Origin: Cololabis saira
Taxonomy: Eukaryota > Chordata > Actinopteri > Beloniformes > Belonidae
Direction of reading: 5' to 3'
Length of the DNA stretch: 64,000 bases
Assembly (NCBI RefSeq): GCF_033807715.1
Contig: NC_084599.1
Coordinates: 7,391,125-7,455,124, forward strand
In this document: in pieces, positions 52,984 to 64,000 of the stretch
How positions within the stretch are numbered: position 1 is the stretch's first letter
How the letters are laid out: the number at the start of each line of letters is the position of its first letter
Notes under the pieces: generated by a model
What the model saw: the letters and a program-made list of their open reading frames with translations, nothing else
What the model was told of the DNA's origin: nothing
Databases searched by the model: none
Position numbers and translations under genes: made by a program

Positions 52984-53748
52984 ACTACGTCTACATGCAG
53001 TCAAAATTCGGGTTAAGGTCAATATTCCGGTTACTGAAACATTGGGAATAATCTGTTTACATGTATATCCCTGTATACATGGTAATTGTAATCATTTGGG
53101 ATATCTCCATCAAACCAGCGACGCACGGAGAACGTCATGACGCAATTCCTGTCATTTCCGCTTCTTCTTCCTGTATCCAAATCCAAAACAACAACAATAA
53201 CAGCAGCACGGCGGATAATCAACAGCCCAGTAGAAGTCGTTTTGTTTCTCGATCCTGTAGTTTTCCTTTTCCAGCGTCTTCCAGCGGAGCTTGATCTGGT
53301 CTGGCGTTTGTACAAATGCTGCTTCACGCAACTTTTCGCTCACCTTCTTGTAAATCTTCTATCCCGGTACTTTCTACCGTCTACAAATGCAGAAATGTTC
53401 ATATCTTTCATTACATTTATGAAGTGATTAGTCTCCTCCTGGTCTTGAGTTTCTCCATGTTTATAAGAACTTCCTGGACTCAAAAGAGCAAGATTCCTTG
53501 GGAAAAGAACATGTGCAGAAAACAAATTCCTGTTCCTTTTGATGGGGATATTCCGTTAGGTGTTTACATGACCCAATATTCGGGTTTTAAAACGAGTAAC
53601 CCAGGAGTCATTTTCGGGTTTTTAATAACCGGAATATGAGCAAATTCCGGTTGTTCAAAGGAGTTGTTGGTGTTTACATGGCCGTGCGCAACCGGGTTAT
53701 TGCTGATATTACGGTTTTAAAAGGGTTATTGATGCATGGAAACGTAGT
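52984..53748. mobile_element. Inverted-repeat element (ACTACGT family) with coding remnant
   Basis: The left end ACTACGTCTACATGCA pairs with the complement of the right end, ACTACGTTTCCATGCA. GGTTATT/AATAACC and CCGGTT/AACCGG motifs recur inside both ends, including GTTTACATG blocks. On the minus strand the middle encodes a decayed DNA-binding segment (separate entry). A PIF/Harbinger origin is likely from that content, but no TWA duplication is visible. Confidence 0.55.
53240..53445 (-). pseudogene. Decayed Myb/SANT-like domain of a transposon
   Basis: Minus-strand translation reads FINVMKDMNISAFVDGRKYR, then RDRRFTRR. After a one-base frame change it continues VSEKLREAAFVQTPDQIKLR and WKTLEKENYRIEKQN. 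The pattern of helices with QTPDQIKxxWKTLKKxY is typical of the Myb/SANT-like DNA-binding protein carried by PIF/Harbinger transposons. The frameshift and absence of flanking coding sequence make it a fossil. Confidence 0.5.
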
Positions 53749-53784
53749 CTCTACCACTCTTAAAAAACCAATGGGTCACGTGAC

Positions 53785-54131
53785 TTAAAGGAGCATGAGG
53801 CTCCTTTTAAGAAATGAGACTCTCTAGCGCCACCCTTCACCACGACGGCCGTTGGGGGTACTGCAGCCAACAGTGAAGCCGGCACGGGAGAACGGGGAGA
53901 ACGTGCATGCAGCGTCATGTGACGTCACATCCGCAGGACAGCGCGGGAAATTCGGGACCGAATTGCAGCACATTTTGCAGCAACAGCCTGTTCAAGGCAA
54001 CGTAGAGATACACTAGAGGGCTCATTCTTTTGGGTTTGGAACGCTTCATCTGACATTATTACTAGAAAACTTAAAATGTATACAGATTTTTTTCATAAAT
54101 CCTGCCTCAATCCGGCCTCAAGCTCCTTTAA
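53785..54131. mobile_element. TTAA-flanked MITE (AGGAGC family)
   Basis: TTAAAGGAGCATGAGGC at the left pairs with the complement of the right end, TTAAAGGAGCTTGAGGC. The core includes AAATGAGACTCTCTAGCGCC and TGACGTCAC. It has TTAA at both ends, as in the copies at 38624 and 41901, but a different core. No coding frame. Confidence 0.6.
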
Positions 54132-54600
54132 TGCTTTGTTCATTCTTTTTTCCAGTCTATGGACCCAACTCTTGCTCTGTATATTCACGGTCTGAATGGC
54201 CCATAGCAACGGACCCAGTATCCCATATTTTTGGATTATATCCCGACAAGACATCTTGAGGGACACGGCTGAGTGGGTTCAGGGTGCCATCACCGGAGAC
54301 ACAGATGATGTTGTGGCCACTGTTACCTCAACAATGAAAACATGCCCCGCTCGGACTCAATGTCCCACCTCCCTGGGAACGTCACTGAACTTGTTTTGGA
54401 GGTGAGAGTTGCAGGTCTTTCTGACTGGTTCTTCTGCCAGATGTTCCCAGCAACCCTTGCTGGACCGGTCCAATATCCTTCTCTCGCCGTCTGGTCCAAC
54501 TCACCACCCGTCTTTTCAGTCAAAGGAACACTTAATGTTTCCCTTTCTGTCTATATGTCAGGGACAATTTTTAAAATATAAATAATATGTCATTTTTCAA
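54132..54600 (+). other. Unassigned stretch with overlapping open frames
   Basis: Two + strand frames (54196-54405 and 54342-54581) overlap here. The composition is more coding-like than its surroundings, with segments such as RDTAEWVQGAITGDTDDVV. I do not recognise the protein. There are no splice sites or domain that I can support. It could be a retrocopy or an unfamiliar mobile-element fragment. Confidence 0.25.
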
Positions 54601-57600
54601 TTTAAAATGTGAAAAAAATCATAGGAATAAGATATCGTACACTTGTCTGCAAACAAGAAAGCCAAGTTCACACACCTCATGTTCTTTAGAAAAGAAAGGC
54701 ATGTCTGTATTATATTCCTTGGCTCCATTTTTAACATTCTGTCATGCACAAAGCAATTATGACAGATAAATGTTGGAGTACTAGGATCACACGTGACAGG
54801 TTGCAAACATATTTCTCTGATGACTCTTTTTCATCAGGATCCAACAAAAATATGCACAAATACATTTGTGGATATATTTATAGGGTTTAAGGAAAATACC
54901 ATTTCCAAATAAGCTGGAAAACTGTTTCTTAAGAAGACGTGTTACAGAATAAAACATCAGATTACCAGCATCTTGCTCGGTACATTTTCCTGATTCATCA
55001 GTGGACTCATTTGCAAAGCACAGTAGCACACAGGCAAGTGCATGCTGCTTTTAGTCTGAAAGCCAATTCAGTGCATCAATAATTGGGTTGTGTTATTCCC
55101 CATAACGATATTTGCATGATTCATCTAAGCAACCATATCCAGTGTTCATGATGGAGACATAGTCCAGGAGCAGCAATCTATTGAGGAATCCATATGCACG
55201 GCTATGTTTTCATATCACAATGTTCCTTTTCTTTCAGATTCAAAAACTCCAGGCTAGACAGTAACAAACAATGCAAATCTATTTGAGATATTTTTTTAAC
55301 GCATGGCACCCTCCCCTGCCCCCAGTTTCTCCCCTCTTCTGTCTCAACAGAAATGACAGGAGAAGTGCACATTTGTAGCTTGCAGGTACTGGTTGGGGTA
55401 CAGATTGAAGCTATGATATATGACATGTGTTGCAAGCAGTCTCTGTGTATTTCCCAAGGACCTGTCACAGCTCTCGCACAGGCAGTTAAAGGCTCTGATA
55501 TGCACAGTTAAATCCTCCATTTAGGTCACAATTCAGCAGCCAAAATAAAACAAACAATCATTTAAAAAACAAACAAACAGCTAGTTTATCTTCATAATTT
55601 CAATTAATTATGAGACTAAGCAAGAATAATAATACTTAACAAATTAAAAATGTTTTCAGTGCTGTTCACATGTTCAAAACGCAGAATAACTAGCATGTGT
55701 TTTATCAAAGCACTTCTGAAATACACTCTTGAAAATGTTTTTCTATGTTTTCTGATTAATTCCAGAGCCTGTAATTTTCCCTCTCATAATATGCATTTCC
55801 TTATTTTTTTGAAGGAAGTATTGGCCTTGTGCAAATGAGTAAATGTTGCCTATTACATTTAAGGGCATGTGGTTTTCTCCTCAAGTTTTTAGCCTCAGCT
55901 CATCTGTTGATTGCGGCCACATTATTCACTGAAGGTTGTGTCTTTGCTGGGGGCACAAGCCCTGTCCGGGGGACTTCATCTCAACGGCTAACCGTACATG
56001 CATGCATGGTAAATTGGGCTTTAAAGAGCTGAAACACATGCGCTTTTAGTATGAATCTAGGAAATTCCTGTTGGAAAAAAAAAAGTGAATGGAAGAAATG
56101 GAATAGTAAATGGGAGCAGGAGGAGGAATTGATCTGCTTGTGGTGTGTTTTAAGAAATCAAATCAGGTCAAATCTCTTTGAACACTTCCTCCCCCTCTCG
56201 TTTGAAACCCCGACATGAATTGCAGCTGTAATCAAAGAGCAGATAGTAGCTGCTGGCTCTTAATAGATGTGTTTTTCTGTTACTGTTACCCTCTGGAAAT
56301 TGCAGTAATGCTTAGCCCAATAATAGTCTAAGTTTGACCAAAAATAGAGCGCAAACAAAGCAAACTGGGTTGAAATTTTCCCCTGGATGGAAAGTGGTAT
56401 GAGACGATAACAAAACAAGCACTACTAACGTGCAGTCTGAAGGTGTGTATGTGCTTAGAGGACACAACCTGTATATATGACATTCCACGAGGCTGTATCC
56501 CTGCATTTTCCCGCTGTGACCTATGAGTTTGGGGTTGTGCGCCTCTGATCACAGCAGAAGTCTGAGGGGGAATCTGCAGAGAGTACAGTAAAGGGAGCAT
56601 GTATTTCTCCCAAGCCCGCGGCCCGCTGGTGCTGAGTAAGCCCCGTGCAACAAAGGATGCTTGTGAATTAATACTCCCTGACAGTAAATGTCAACAGAAT
56701 TTAAATTACATTCCCTGCCCTGTCTCATAAGCATGAGAATGTCTTTAACTTATATTGGGTGCCATGAACACAGCCACAAGAGCCTTTGGGGTGTTTTTTT
56801 TCTAGTTTTTTTTTTTCACATGAAGACATCTCCCCGTTTAAAACCACCAGCTCAGTGTTTCTTGTAGCATATCATAAACCAGCATCACATTCAGCGGGCA
56901 TGCATGTGGCTAATTAGTTGAATTTAACTACAATGATCATTAGTACAGTCGACAGAACTGCTGTGATCTCAAACCGGCGCCCTCCCTTCTACTGGTCAAT
57001 GGAGCGTTTCACTGTTCATTAGACAGAGACGCTGTGATGGAGCAGGCCTGGCTGCCTGCGTTAGCGTTAAAGCCGGAGCCGCAGCAACAACAACAGCATC
57101 TATATTAAGGTTGCATCCACCTTAGAAGCTGTTTTCCTTGAGGACGACCAGAACACCTCAAGTATGTTGGGGGTTTTGTGAATTCTTAGCATGCGTCTTC
57201 ATGTTAGCACAAACTTGTTTTGAACAGCAGTTTTATTGATCACAGAATCTGATTATGAAAACCTGACTCCCAGCACCTTTCAATATTTATACATTGACAA
57301 AGTTAATGCTATACTTTTGGTATAAGGGGCACTGCAGCAAAATGAAGTAATAACAGAAAGATGTTAAAATAAAACATATTTACGAATTAGAAACACATAG
57401 ACGCCAGATGAGAGAAATTATTTTCTGCGTTTCTTTGTAGTTCACTGATCCCAATTTTTGTTTTGTTCTCAAATTTGTTTCTACATATTCACTGGTGTCA
57501 GTTAAATAAGATAATGGTTGATTTGAGATGGGAGTTAGAGGAAATCAACCAGCAGGAAGTTCAGCATTTCTAGCAGCTCTCATTAAGATTAGTGCACCGT

Positions 57601-60600
57601 GAATGAATTAATTGTGGCACTTTTTACTGTTTGGTTTTACAAAAGCAAAGCTCAAAACTGGCTGTTTCAGAGACTTTGGTGAAAAGTTTTACAGGTGTCA
57701 TGAGCAGTGGTGGCCCGGCCGTAACCCCAGGGACTGGAAGTGTTTCAGAAAGAGCACAGATGACAAGCCGGCAGTATCAGTGAGCGGACAATCCCTGCAG
57801 CCCCTGCCGGCAGGTGTTTTTCTTAATGTGGTTTTTCTTTGTTTCTTTCTTTCACTTTGCTATGATTTATTCCTCGTGTGTTCAAAGTTGTTGAGGAGCG
57901 AACTGTGGATTTCAGCCGCCCCGCTACTGCAACGAAAATCGTATCTCCTCTGTGGGAACTGTAAAAGCAAATGTACTCACTCAAAGTCCAGAAGAAACCA
58001 CAAGTAGTCTGCACTTTTTATCATAAAGGATTTTTTTTTTCTGTGAGCTCGATTTACAATATTTCACAGACTGAGATGGTTTACAGGTTTACAGCAGGTG
58101 AAGGTATGAGTAGTATCAAAGTGTGGCCTTGCGATGGACTGGCAACCAGTCCACGGTGTACAGTAGCTCTGCAATAGGGTGCATCACATCATCCAGTAAC
58201 AAACTTAAACTGATTGTATTTGTAGTTTATCTTCTTTGTGCTCCATCTTTTTTCTCTAGTGTATTCCTAAGTGCAAGGTTTTCGACTTTTTATTAAAAAC
58301 CTTTTTTGTTTTTAACTCTTTTAAGTCTTTCCTGACTTGATGTCTGTTCAGCCAAGAAGTAGAAATAGTGATGTAGCTGTTATCAGAGTACCTCCTTCAA
58401 GGTAGGCAATGATGTTTTTCCCCACTAAAATCAAGTAGCTGAGAGTAGAACTAAACAAAAGTGAACTTTTTAGAAGTTATTCTCAGAAGTCGTGCATCAA
58501 AGACAATCTGTGATCTCTTGGTTTGTAGCCGTGTGTAATTCCACCTTTAGCCTCCGGGCACATCATTCATGACTGATAAAGCTGGTAATACCTTATTTTG
58601 TGACAGTTTCACCAACGGCCACAATACTGTAGCCTTCATGTTCATGTTTCAGGTCTGCATTTACGAAACAATAAATAAACAAAATAAATAAGTATATTTC
58701 TGACCTGGAACTAGATAAGGAGATCATGTTTTGCACAGCTTCACAAACTCTTGCAATTTTTAACATTTGCAGGTATGTGCTTTCAACGTGCTGCAGTTGG
58801 TCGGCCCATTAGATGACCCAGCTTGGAAAAGGGAAATTCTTGGTCCAGTTCTCCGTCACGAACGTTTGTCTGACTCTGGGAGCTTCCTACAACAGCAAAA
58901 TCACAGGGTAAATGTTGCGTCCTTGTGCAGAAGACACCGTTTCTGTCTGGTCCAGATCATCATCAAGTTCAGGTGAAACCGTCTCATGAGGTGGCAGCTA
59001 ACTGAAGATCACTAGGCTGACGTATTATGTCTGTTTGTTATAGCAAAGTCCAAATCAACATCTATATTATAGTCAAAAAGCCCAGATTTATCTAGTTAGT
59101 GCCCTGTAGAGAGCTAGTCATGTGCAAAAGTTAGTCTGTTGTTCTTTTTATGTTGTGTGCATGTGTGATAAGATCATGAAAATAATCGGACCATACAGGG
59201 TAAAAGTAGGCTATTAGGGAAATACAACCTCAGCAAAAAAATAGAGCCATATCATTTAAATTCACAGTGCCATTATTTATTTAACAAAAACTAAGGCAAA
59301 AAGAAAGAAAACCATAGAAGAAATACTAAGTATATACAATTATTCATTAACTTGAAGCGCCTCCTTCAGCAGCAGTAAATTTAAGTAGTTATTTCCTGTA
59401 TGAGTCTTTCATATCAATGTGAAGGATTTGTGGTCCGGTAATCTAAACATGAAACATCCCAAACATGCAGAACAGTGGTTGCCAACCCTGCTGTAGTTCA
59501 TTGAGGGGTTTAGCATTCGTTTAGCATTCGTTTAGCTTTAGCTGACGCTCCCGTTGCCTCTCATGTGCCTGAGGAATACGCTGGTGTGCAGAGGAGTTCA
59601 TGGTCATCTCAAGGACAGCAAGGTGCCCAGGTCCGGCAGCAAAACAACCCCCATTATCTCGCCAGCAATGCCAAGCTCAACAGTGGAGGACTGATGAGTA
59701 ACTTACCTTCTTAAATTGTGTGGATTTTTAAAAATAAATTATTGTACAGTCATTTTTATCCCATTTTTACTCCGTAGTCGGAGCATGTGCCGTCTCTGGG
59801 CGTCCGTCTGCCATCCTGAAGTGCAGGTTTTACATTAACCTTTTGTGTAAAATGCTAATGTTACTGAATGTAAGTGCTCTGTCACATCACAGATGAAAGG
59901 AGATATTGCAACTCAACACCATAAAATTAGCTTTATCTGAATCAGACCTAATAAGCTAATTGACCTTTTCCCACCACTGGCACTTCCACTGCTGTCTTGA
60001 GAGGAAATCTTGAAACGTGAGTGTTGTTCATTTTAAAGTGTACACGTCAAGAACTTTGTTTCTTTACTTAGCTTCGTAAGATGTGATTTTAATGAGCAAA
60101 CTTTGCCCCGTCTCTGTCTTCAGGTTTCTTTCATCTCTAACCTACCACATTAGAGGCAGGCATAGCTACCTACTAACAACTCTCCTTTCTTTGTGTGCTG
60201 AGAAGACAGAGGGCAAATGTCTCCTTTCATTTATTTCCAGAGTAAGAGAATAGTGGTGTGGGAGCGTGTAACATTTATTGAGGTATTTATAAATTGTATT
60301 TGGAATATATACATGTCAGATGTGATTCCATCCCGGTTATTGTGCCATGTGTTCCTGCAGCATTCCAGACTGTTTAACAAGGAGGCCATATTATAACCAA
60401 TAAACATCAAATTTTTTAGCCTCCCTCTGCGGTTGTTTCAGGAAACGCATTTGTGACACCCTTTGGTTTGAATTCCAAAGTGTATTTGTTTAATGCTCTT
60501 TAAAGCTTGTCTCTGTAAGTATTCACATCTGTCTTTGAATTCTCTATCTTGCAGAAGTGTGCTGCAAGAAATGTCAAGAAAGATTTTGATTCCACCTCCA

Positions 60601-63600
60601 TCCCTACCCTCTCTAAAACCACTTAGACATGCTGAAGTGCACTCTGTCCATAACTACATATAAAGGCCCTTGTTTTGCTCCATTTGGAGAAGCCATAGTG
60701 TCCAAAGCATTGAGTGTAAAGCACACATCCCCTTGTATAAGTAATTTTCTGTGCAAATATGTGTTTTGTTTACAGAGGGGAGAAAGGTTCATTGGCAAAC
60801 CAAGCATGAAGTGGAAAAAATATGATTCTGATGGAGCATGAGTGGTCAGTTAGAGATGTGTGCCTTCGTTTTCTGTCTTGACTATCCTAAGGTCATGTCT
60901 TTTGTTCCATTAGTGCCACTTTCTACCCTATCCAGCCCTCAAAACCAATTGTGTCTCTGTAATTTCCCTACTGAGGAACAGACGCACGGACATGAGTTAT
61001 AAAACTTGCAAACAGAGGCATCACGTGCTGGAGGTGAGCATGGTCTTCGTTATTGGTTCCGTGCATGCTGGGGTAGCACTGGGACTGGACATGGTCATGC
61101 TCATAAGACTGGAGGGCAGGAAGGAGACGCAACATTAAAACATTTCAAAAACTTAGGACAACAGTTGACCTAAGACGGGAAAGGATAACGTTCAACACGA
61201 AACACGAAAGCTACTTTGATCCACTTTGAATTTTGACAACTGCATTACAAAGTGATTGCGAGGGTCCCGGCCTCGTCCCTAGCGGGAGGCGATGGCGTGC
61301 CCAAATGGAGATGACCACTGCAGCAATCTGGAGTACGAGTTTCTGGTTGGAGCACAACGGCAAGCATAAGAACCGCAGCTGAAGTTGTGTAATCTTCACA
61401 TTAACTTTGTTGTTTCAAAAACATTAGCAGTTGGAACTGTAAAGAAATATTTAGACTTGGAACTGTGTCTCTCCCTTCAGGCCCCAAGGTATATCCATTT
61501 TATTTATAGTAATTAAATTTGCTCAGCTCTTGCTCACAGACACACATATCTGTTATAGCCCGTGGTGTTTTTGCTTAGAGGCTTATCCAGAGGGAAGGCT
61601 TAGACAGCCAATTTTCACACAGCTGTGCCCCTCTCCAGCTTCCTTTTCCTTATTGAAAACTATAAAATCAACCTCTGGTTCAATTATCACTGGCTGCCAA
61701 GGATTTTCTAAAGGTTACTAGCATCTGCATGATGAAAGCATGTTGCTGCAGAATTAGCACTGGCTCCCTGTACGGATGCGTTCACGTCTTGGCCGCTCCT
61801 TATCTCATGACAGAGAGCATTTTCTCCTCTTCTCTGCAAGGGCCTTATGGCTCGGACAAGAGAAGCAAAGAGAGCAAACAGGCTGTGACAATCGTGTCCT
61901 CCTTTTTATTCAGGAGCTTTCACCATTGGCACAACGGTTGGCCAGGTTAATGTCTCCATACAGCGTGTCAGCAGAAGCTCGCCACTAGATGAGTGCTCCA
62001 GTGTGACGGCAAGCTTTGACCAGTTTGCTCGGAATATTCCACAAAAATCAGGAAATGGCAGCTTCTATTTTCAATGGTTTTGACGCTTTTATCGGAGTTA
62101 TCAGGAATTTTATTTTGAATAAAGGTGAGACAAAGATGGAAACCCGAGACCTTTAGTAGCAGCTTGATTGTTTTATTGATTGAATATATTCTCCAATTTT
62201 CCACGGTCAGCTGAATTGATCATCTTGGCTTCCACGCAGGCCTTGATAAGTTCCTATTAGCATCACTTTGACAACTTCCTGTCTCATCTTCACAGAAACC
62301 TTGCAAATCCTTGTGTGGCAAATCCTATGAATCTGCATGTTTGCAAGTTTATCAAGTGCTATCACATTCTGCACAGATGGGGGAAGTGGCATTTTCACAG
62401 ACCTCTGTGCAGTCTTATACTATTTCCTCCTTGCATGAGAGGATGTGTAAACCGTGCCTTGTGGGGAGCAGAGCGACACCTCTCAGACTTGGGGGGGGTT
62501 CGGCTGTTTTGGAGTAATGGTTTGACAAAGGGATGGCAATGCTCCAACTTGCAGCACAAATGTTTGCGTTTAAGTACTTGGTTGACTCCAGCGCTGCCTG
62601 TCCTCCCTCGCCTCATCATGCGCCACAAATTGACTCCATTTGCCTAGACCACTGCACTTTCACTTGACCGTACGCCTGAAATGAGGGAACATTTAGGTTA
62701 CATACGGAACAGAGCCGCTGCTCTGTGGATTGGTGTTTGTTTGGTTCCTTGAATGTAAAATTTAATCTGATTTTCTTGCAGGAGGACCATTAATCAGGCT
62801 GTATCAATGCACTGTTGGGTAATTTCCACTACACGTGTTTAGTTGTAGAATCTCACGCCATTATGCTATGACAATTTGATTCATAAAAAGACATGGCAAT
62901 ATGGAGGGACCTGATTTATGCACCTTTTCTTCTAATTTAGAAGAGTCCCAGGTAACGTAAAGTATGTTCAACTACTATATTTGGCTTTCCTAGCTAAATA
63001 ATAAATAAATAAATAATATGATGGACCATAACTTTATTTGTTCTGTCTTATATTCAGGAAATGTGATTTTGGAATTAATTAAAAGTATAACTATGGTATA
63101 ATAAACACATTATATCCCTTGAATGTCTTCCACCCGAGAGATCTAAGCCCTGTATGAGCTGTAAATAGAGGAATATATGCCGGGGCACAGTCTCTAAGAT
63201 CCTCGATGATTAAGTTCCTTAACAGTTTAGAGGATGCTTTGAAAGTGAGATTTCTCCTCTCTTTAACTCATTGTCACATTGTTTTTCAGGTCTATAGATT
63301 CTGCCTTTAATCTGTTTAGCTGAACTTAAATCGGCTGCGTCGACATCTACTCACTTTTAAGGCTGTGATTCCTTCTCCCCTCGCTCTGAATAGCCTTTCA
63401 CGTAACTTAATATGCCATTTTGGTCTCCCAGGGACAATAATTGAGTTTAGGCGAAGTTTAAATAGCTTAAAGGACAGGGAATACAGATGGGCATCTCTGT
63501 GATTACCAATCTCCAGCCTAAGGTCTCTGTGTCAGGCGATGGATTAGAACATTACGAAGAGAATGACAGAGCTTTTTGGCACTTTATTCCCTCTCAATAA

Positions 63601-64000
63601 CATTCTTTCACATATTAAGTTAATTCCACCCCTAGGTAGGGACTTTATCATGCAGAAGACCCTAATCCACTGTTGTTGAGTCCATCTCACCCAAGCTTTG
63701 ATGAAGCCCCCCCTCCCTGCCTTTCTGCGGGTGCAGCGGGTCTTGGTAAGACAAAGCACCCGTGACAGAGACAATAAGATGTAGCTTGAACCCCAACAAA
63801 AAGGGGCTTCATCCACTGGAGTGGAGAAAGGAGGTGATTTTGAAGGAAAAAAAAAAAATGGAGAAAAAAAATAACATCAAAGGATAGGAAAAAAGAAGAC
63901 ACTGGAGTGCCAACACTCCTGATAAAGTAATATATCACTATTAACTCTGTGTGTGCTTTTAGTAGATGTAGAAGGGCCTGCCCCACTGATCTCTTGTCTC
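54601..64000. other. Gene-free region, repeat-poor
   Basis: About 9 kb with no supported gene. A fragment of a common teleost repeat (GCGATGGACTGGCAACCAGT) lies at about 58125-58162. A 12-bp tandem unit (GTTTAGCATTCG, about 2.5 copies) lies at 59508-59537. The scarcity of transposon remnants compared with 33-54 kb, plus stretches with TAAT cores, fits a region under regulatory constraint, but no element can be delimited by eye. Confidence 0.4.

Noticed and set aside
57612..58007. 131-codon + frame
   Set aside because: Starts at TTG, biased composition, no domain; its end runs into ordinary AT-rich DNA.

Overview
The window looks like teleost fish DNA. It is mostly non-coding and AT-rich, with long dinucleotide and trinucleotide microsatellites and a mix of old transposon fragments (Tol2-like hAT, TTAA- and TWA-flanked MITEs, Tc1, L2/Rex1-type and L1/Tx1-type LINEs, a probable solo LTR) typical of bony fish. 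I cannot name the species.

One protein-coding gene can be supported: a complete three-exon BarH-like homeobox gene, barhl2, on the + strand (coding span 20235-22893, 371 residues). Its exons are 20235-20811, 21609-21834 and 22581-22893, joined by GT-AG introns that keep frame and split the homeodomain in its third helix. Upstream are candidate promoter elements: CCAAT boxes, a GC box, a TATA-like sequence and a perfect CRE. A tiny upstream ORF ends one base before the start codon. Two AATAAA signals lie about 275-315 bp after the stop.

Layout. 1-1.3 kb: MITE remnants and a small GC-rich tandem repeat. 1.3-19.7 kb: gene-free DNA broken by two MITEs (6.6-7.1 kb, 15.0-15.5 kb), with patches that read like conserved regulatory sequence and a CpG-rich block at 17.6-17.9 kb. 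19.7-23.2 kb: barhl2. 23.2-33.3 kb: gene-free flank with microsatellites. 33.3-34.1 kb: probable solo LTR next to a MITE. 36.9-42.8 kb: a dense graveyard of nested LINE, MITE and Tc1 fragments. 48.5-49.4 kb: a Tol2-like non-autonomous element flanked by an unusually long (about 80 bp) direct duplication. 50.8-51.6 kb: a split L2-like LINE. 53.0-54.1 kb: two more inverted-repeat elements, one carrying a decayed Myb/SANT-like coding remnant. 54.1-64 kb: gene-free DNA with almost no recognisable repeats.

A single developmental transcription factor in a large gene-poor region fits the known habit of BARHL2, which sits in a desert rich in long-range enhancers. No conservation data were available, so the enhancer candidates rest on motifs only. 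I found no evidence of a wholly new biological system. The best leads are the long target duplication at 48.6-49.4 kb, the uORF abutting the barhl2 start, and the paired BAR-type motifs in the upstream CpG-rich block.
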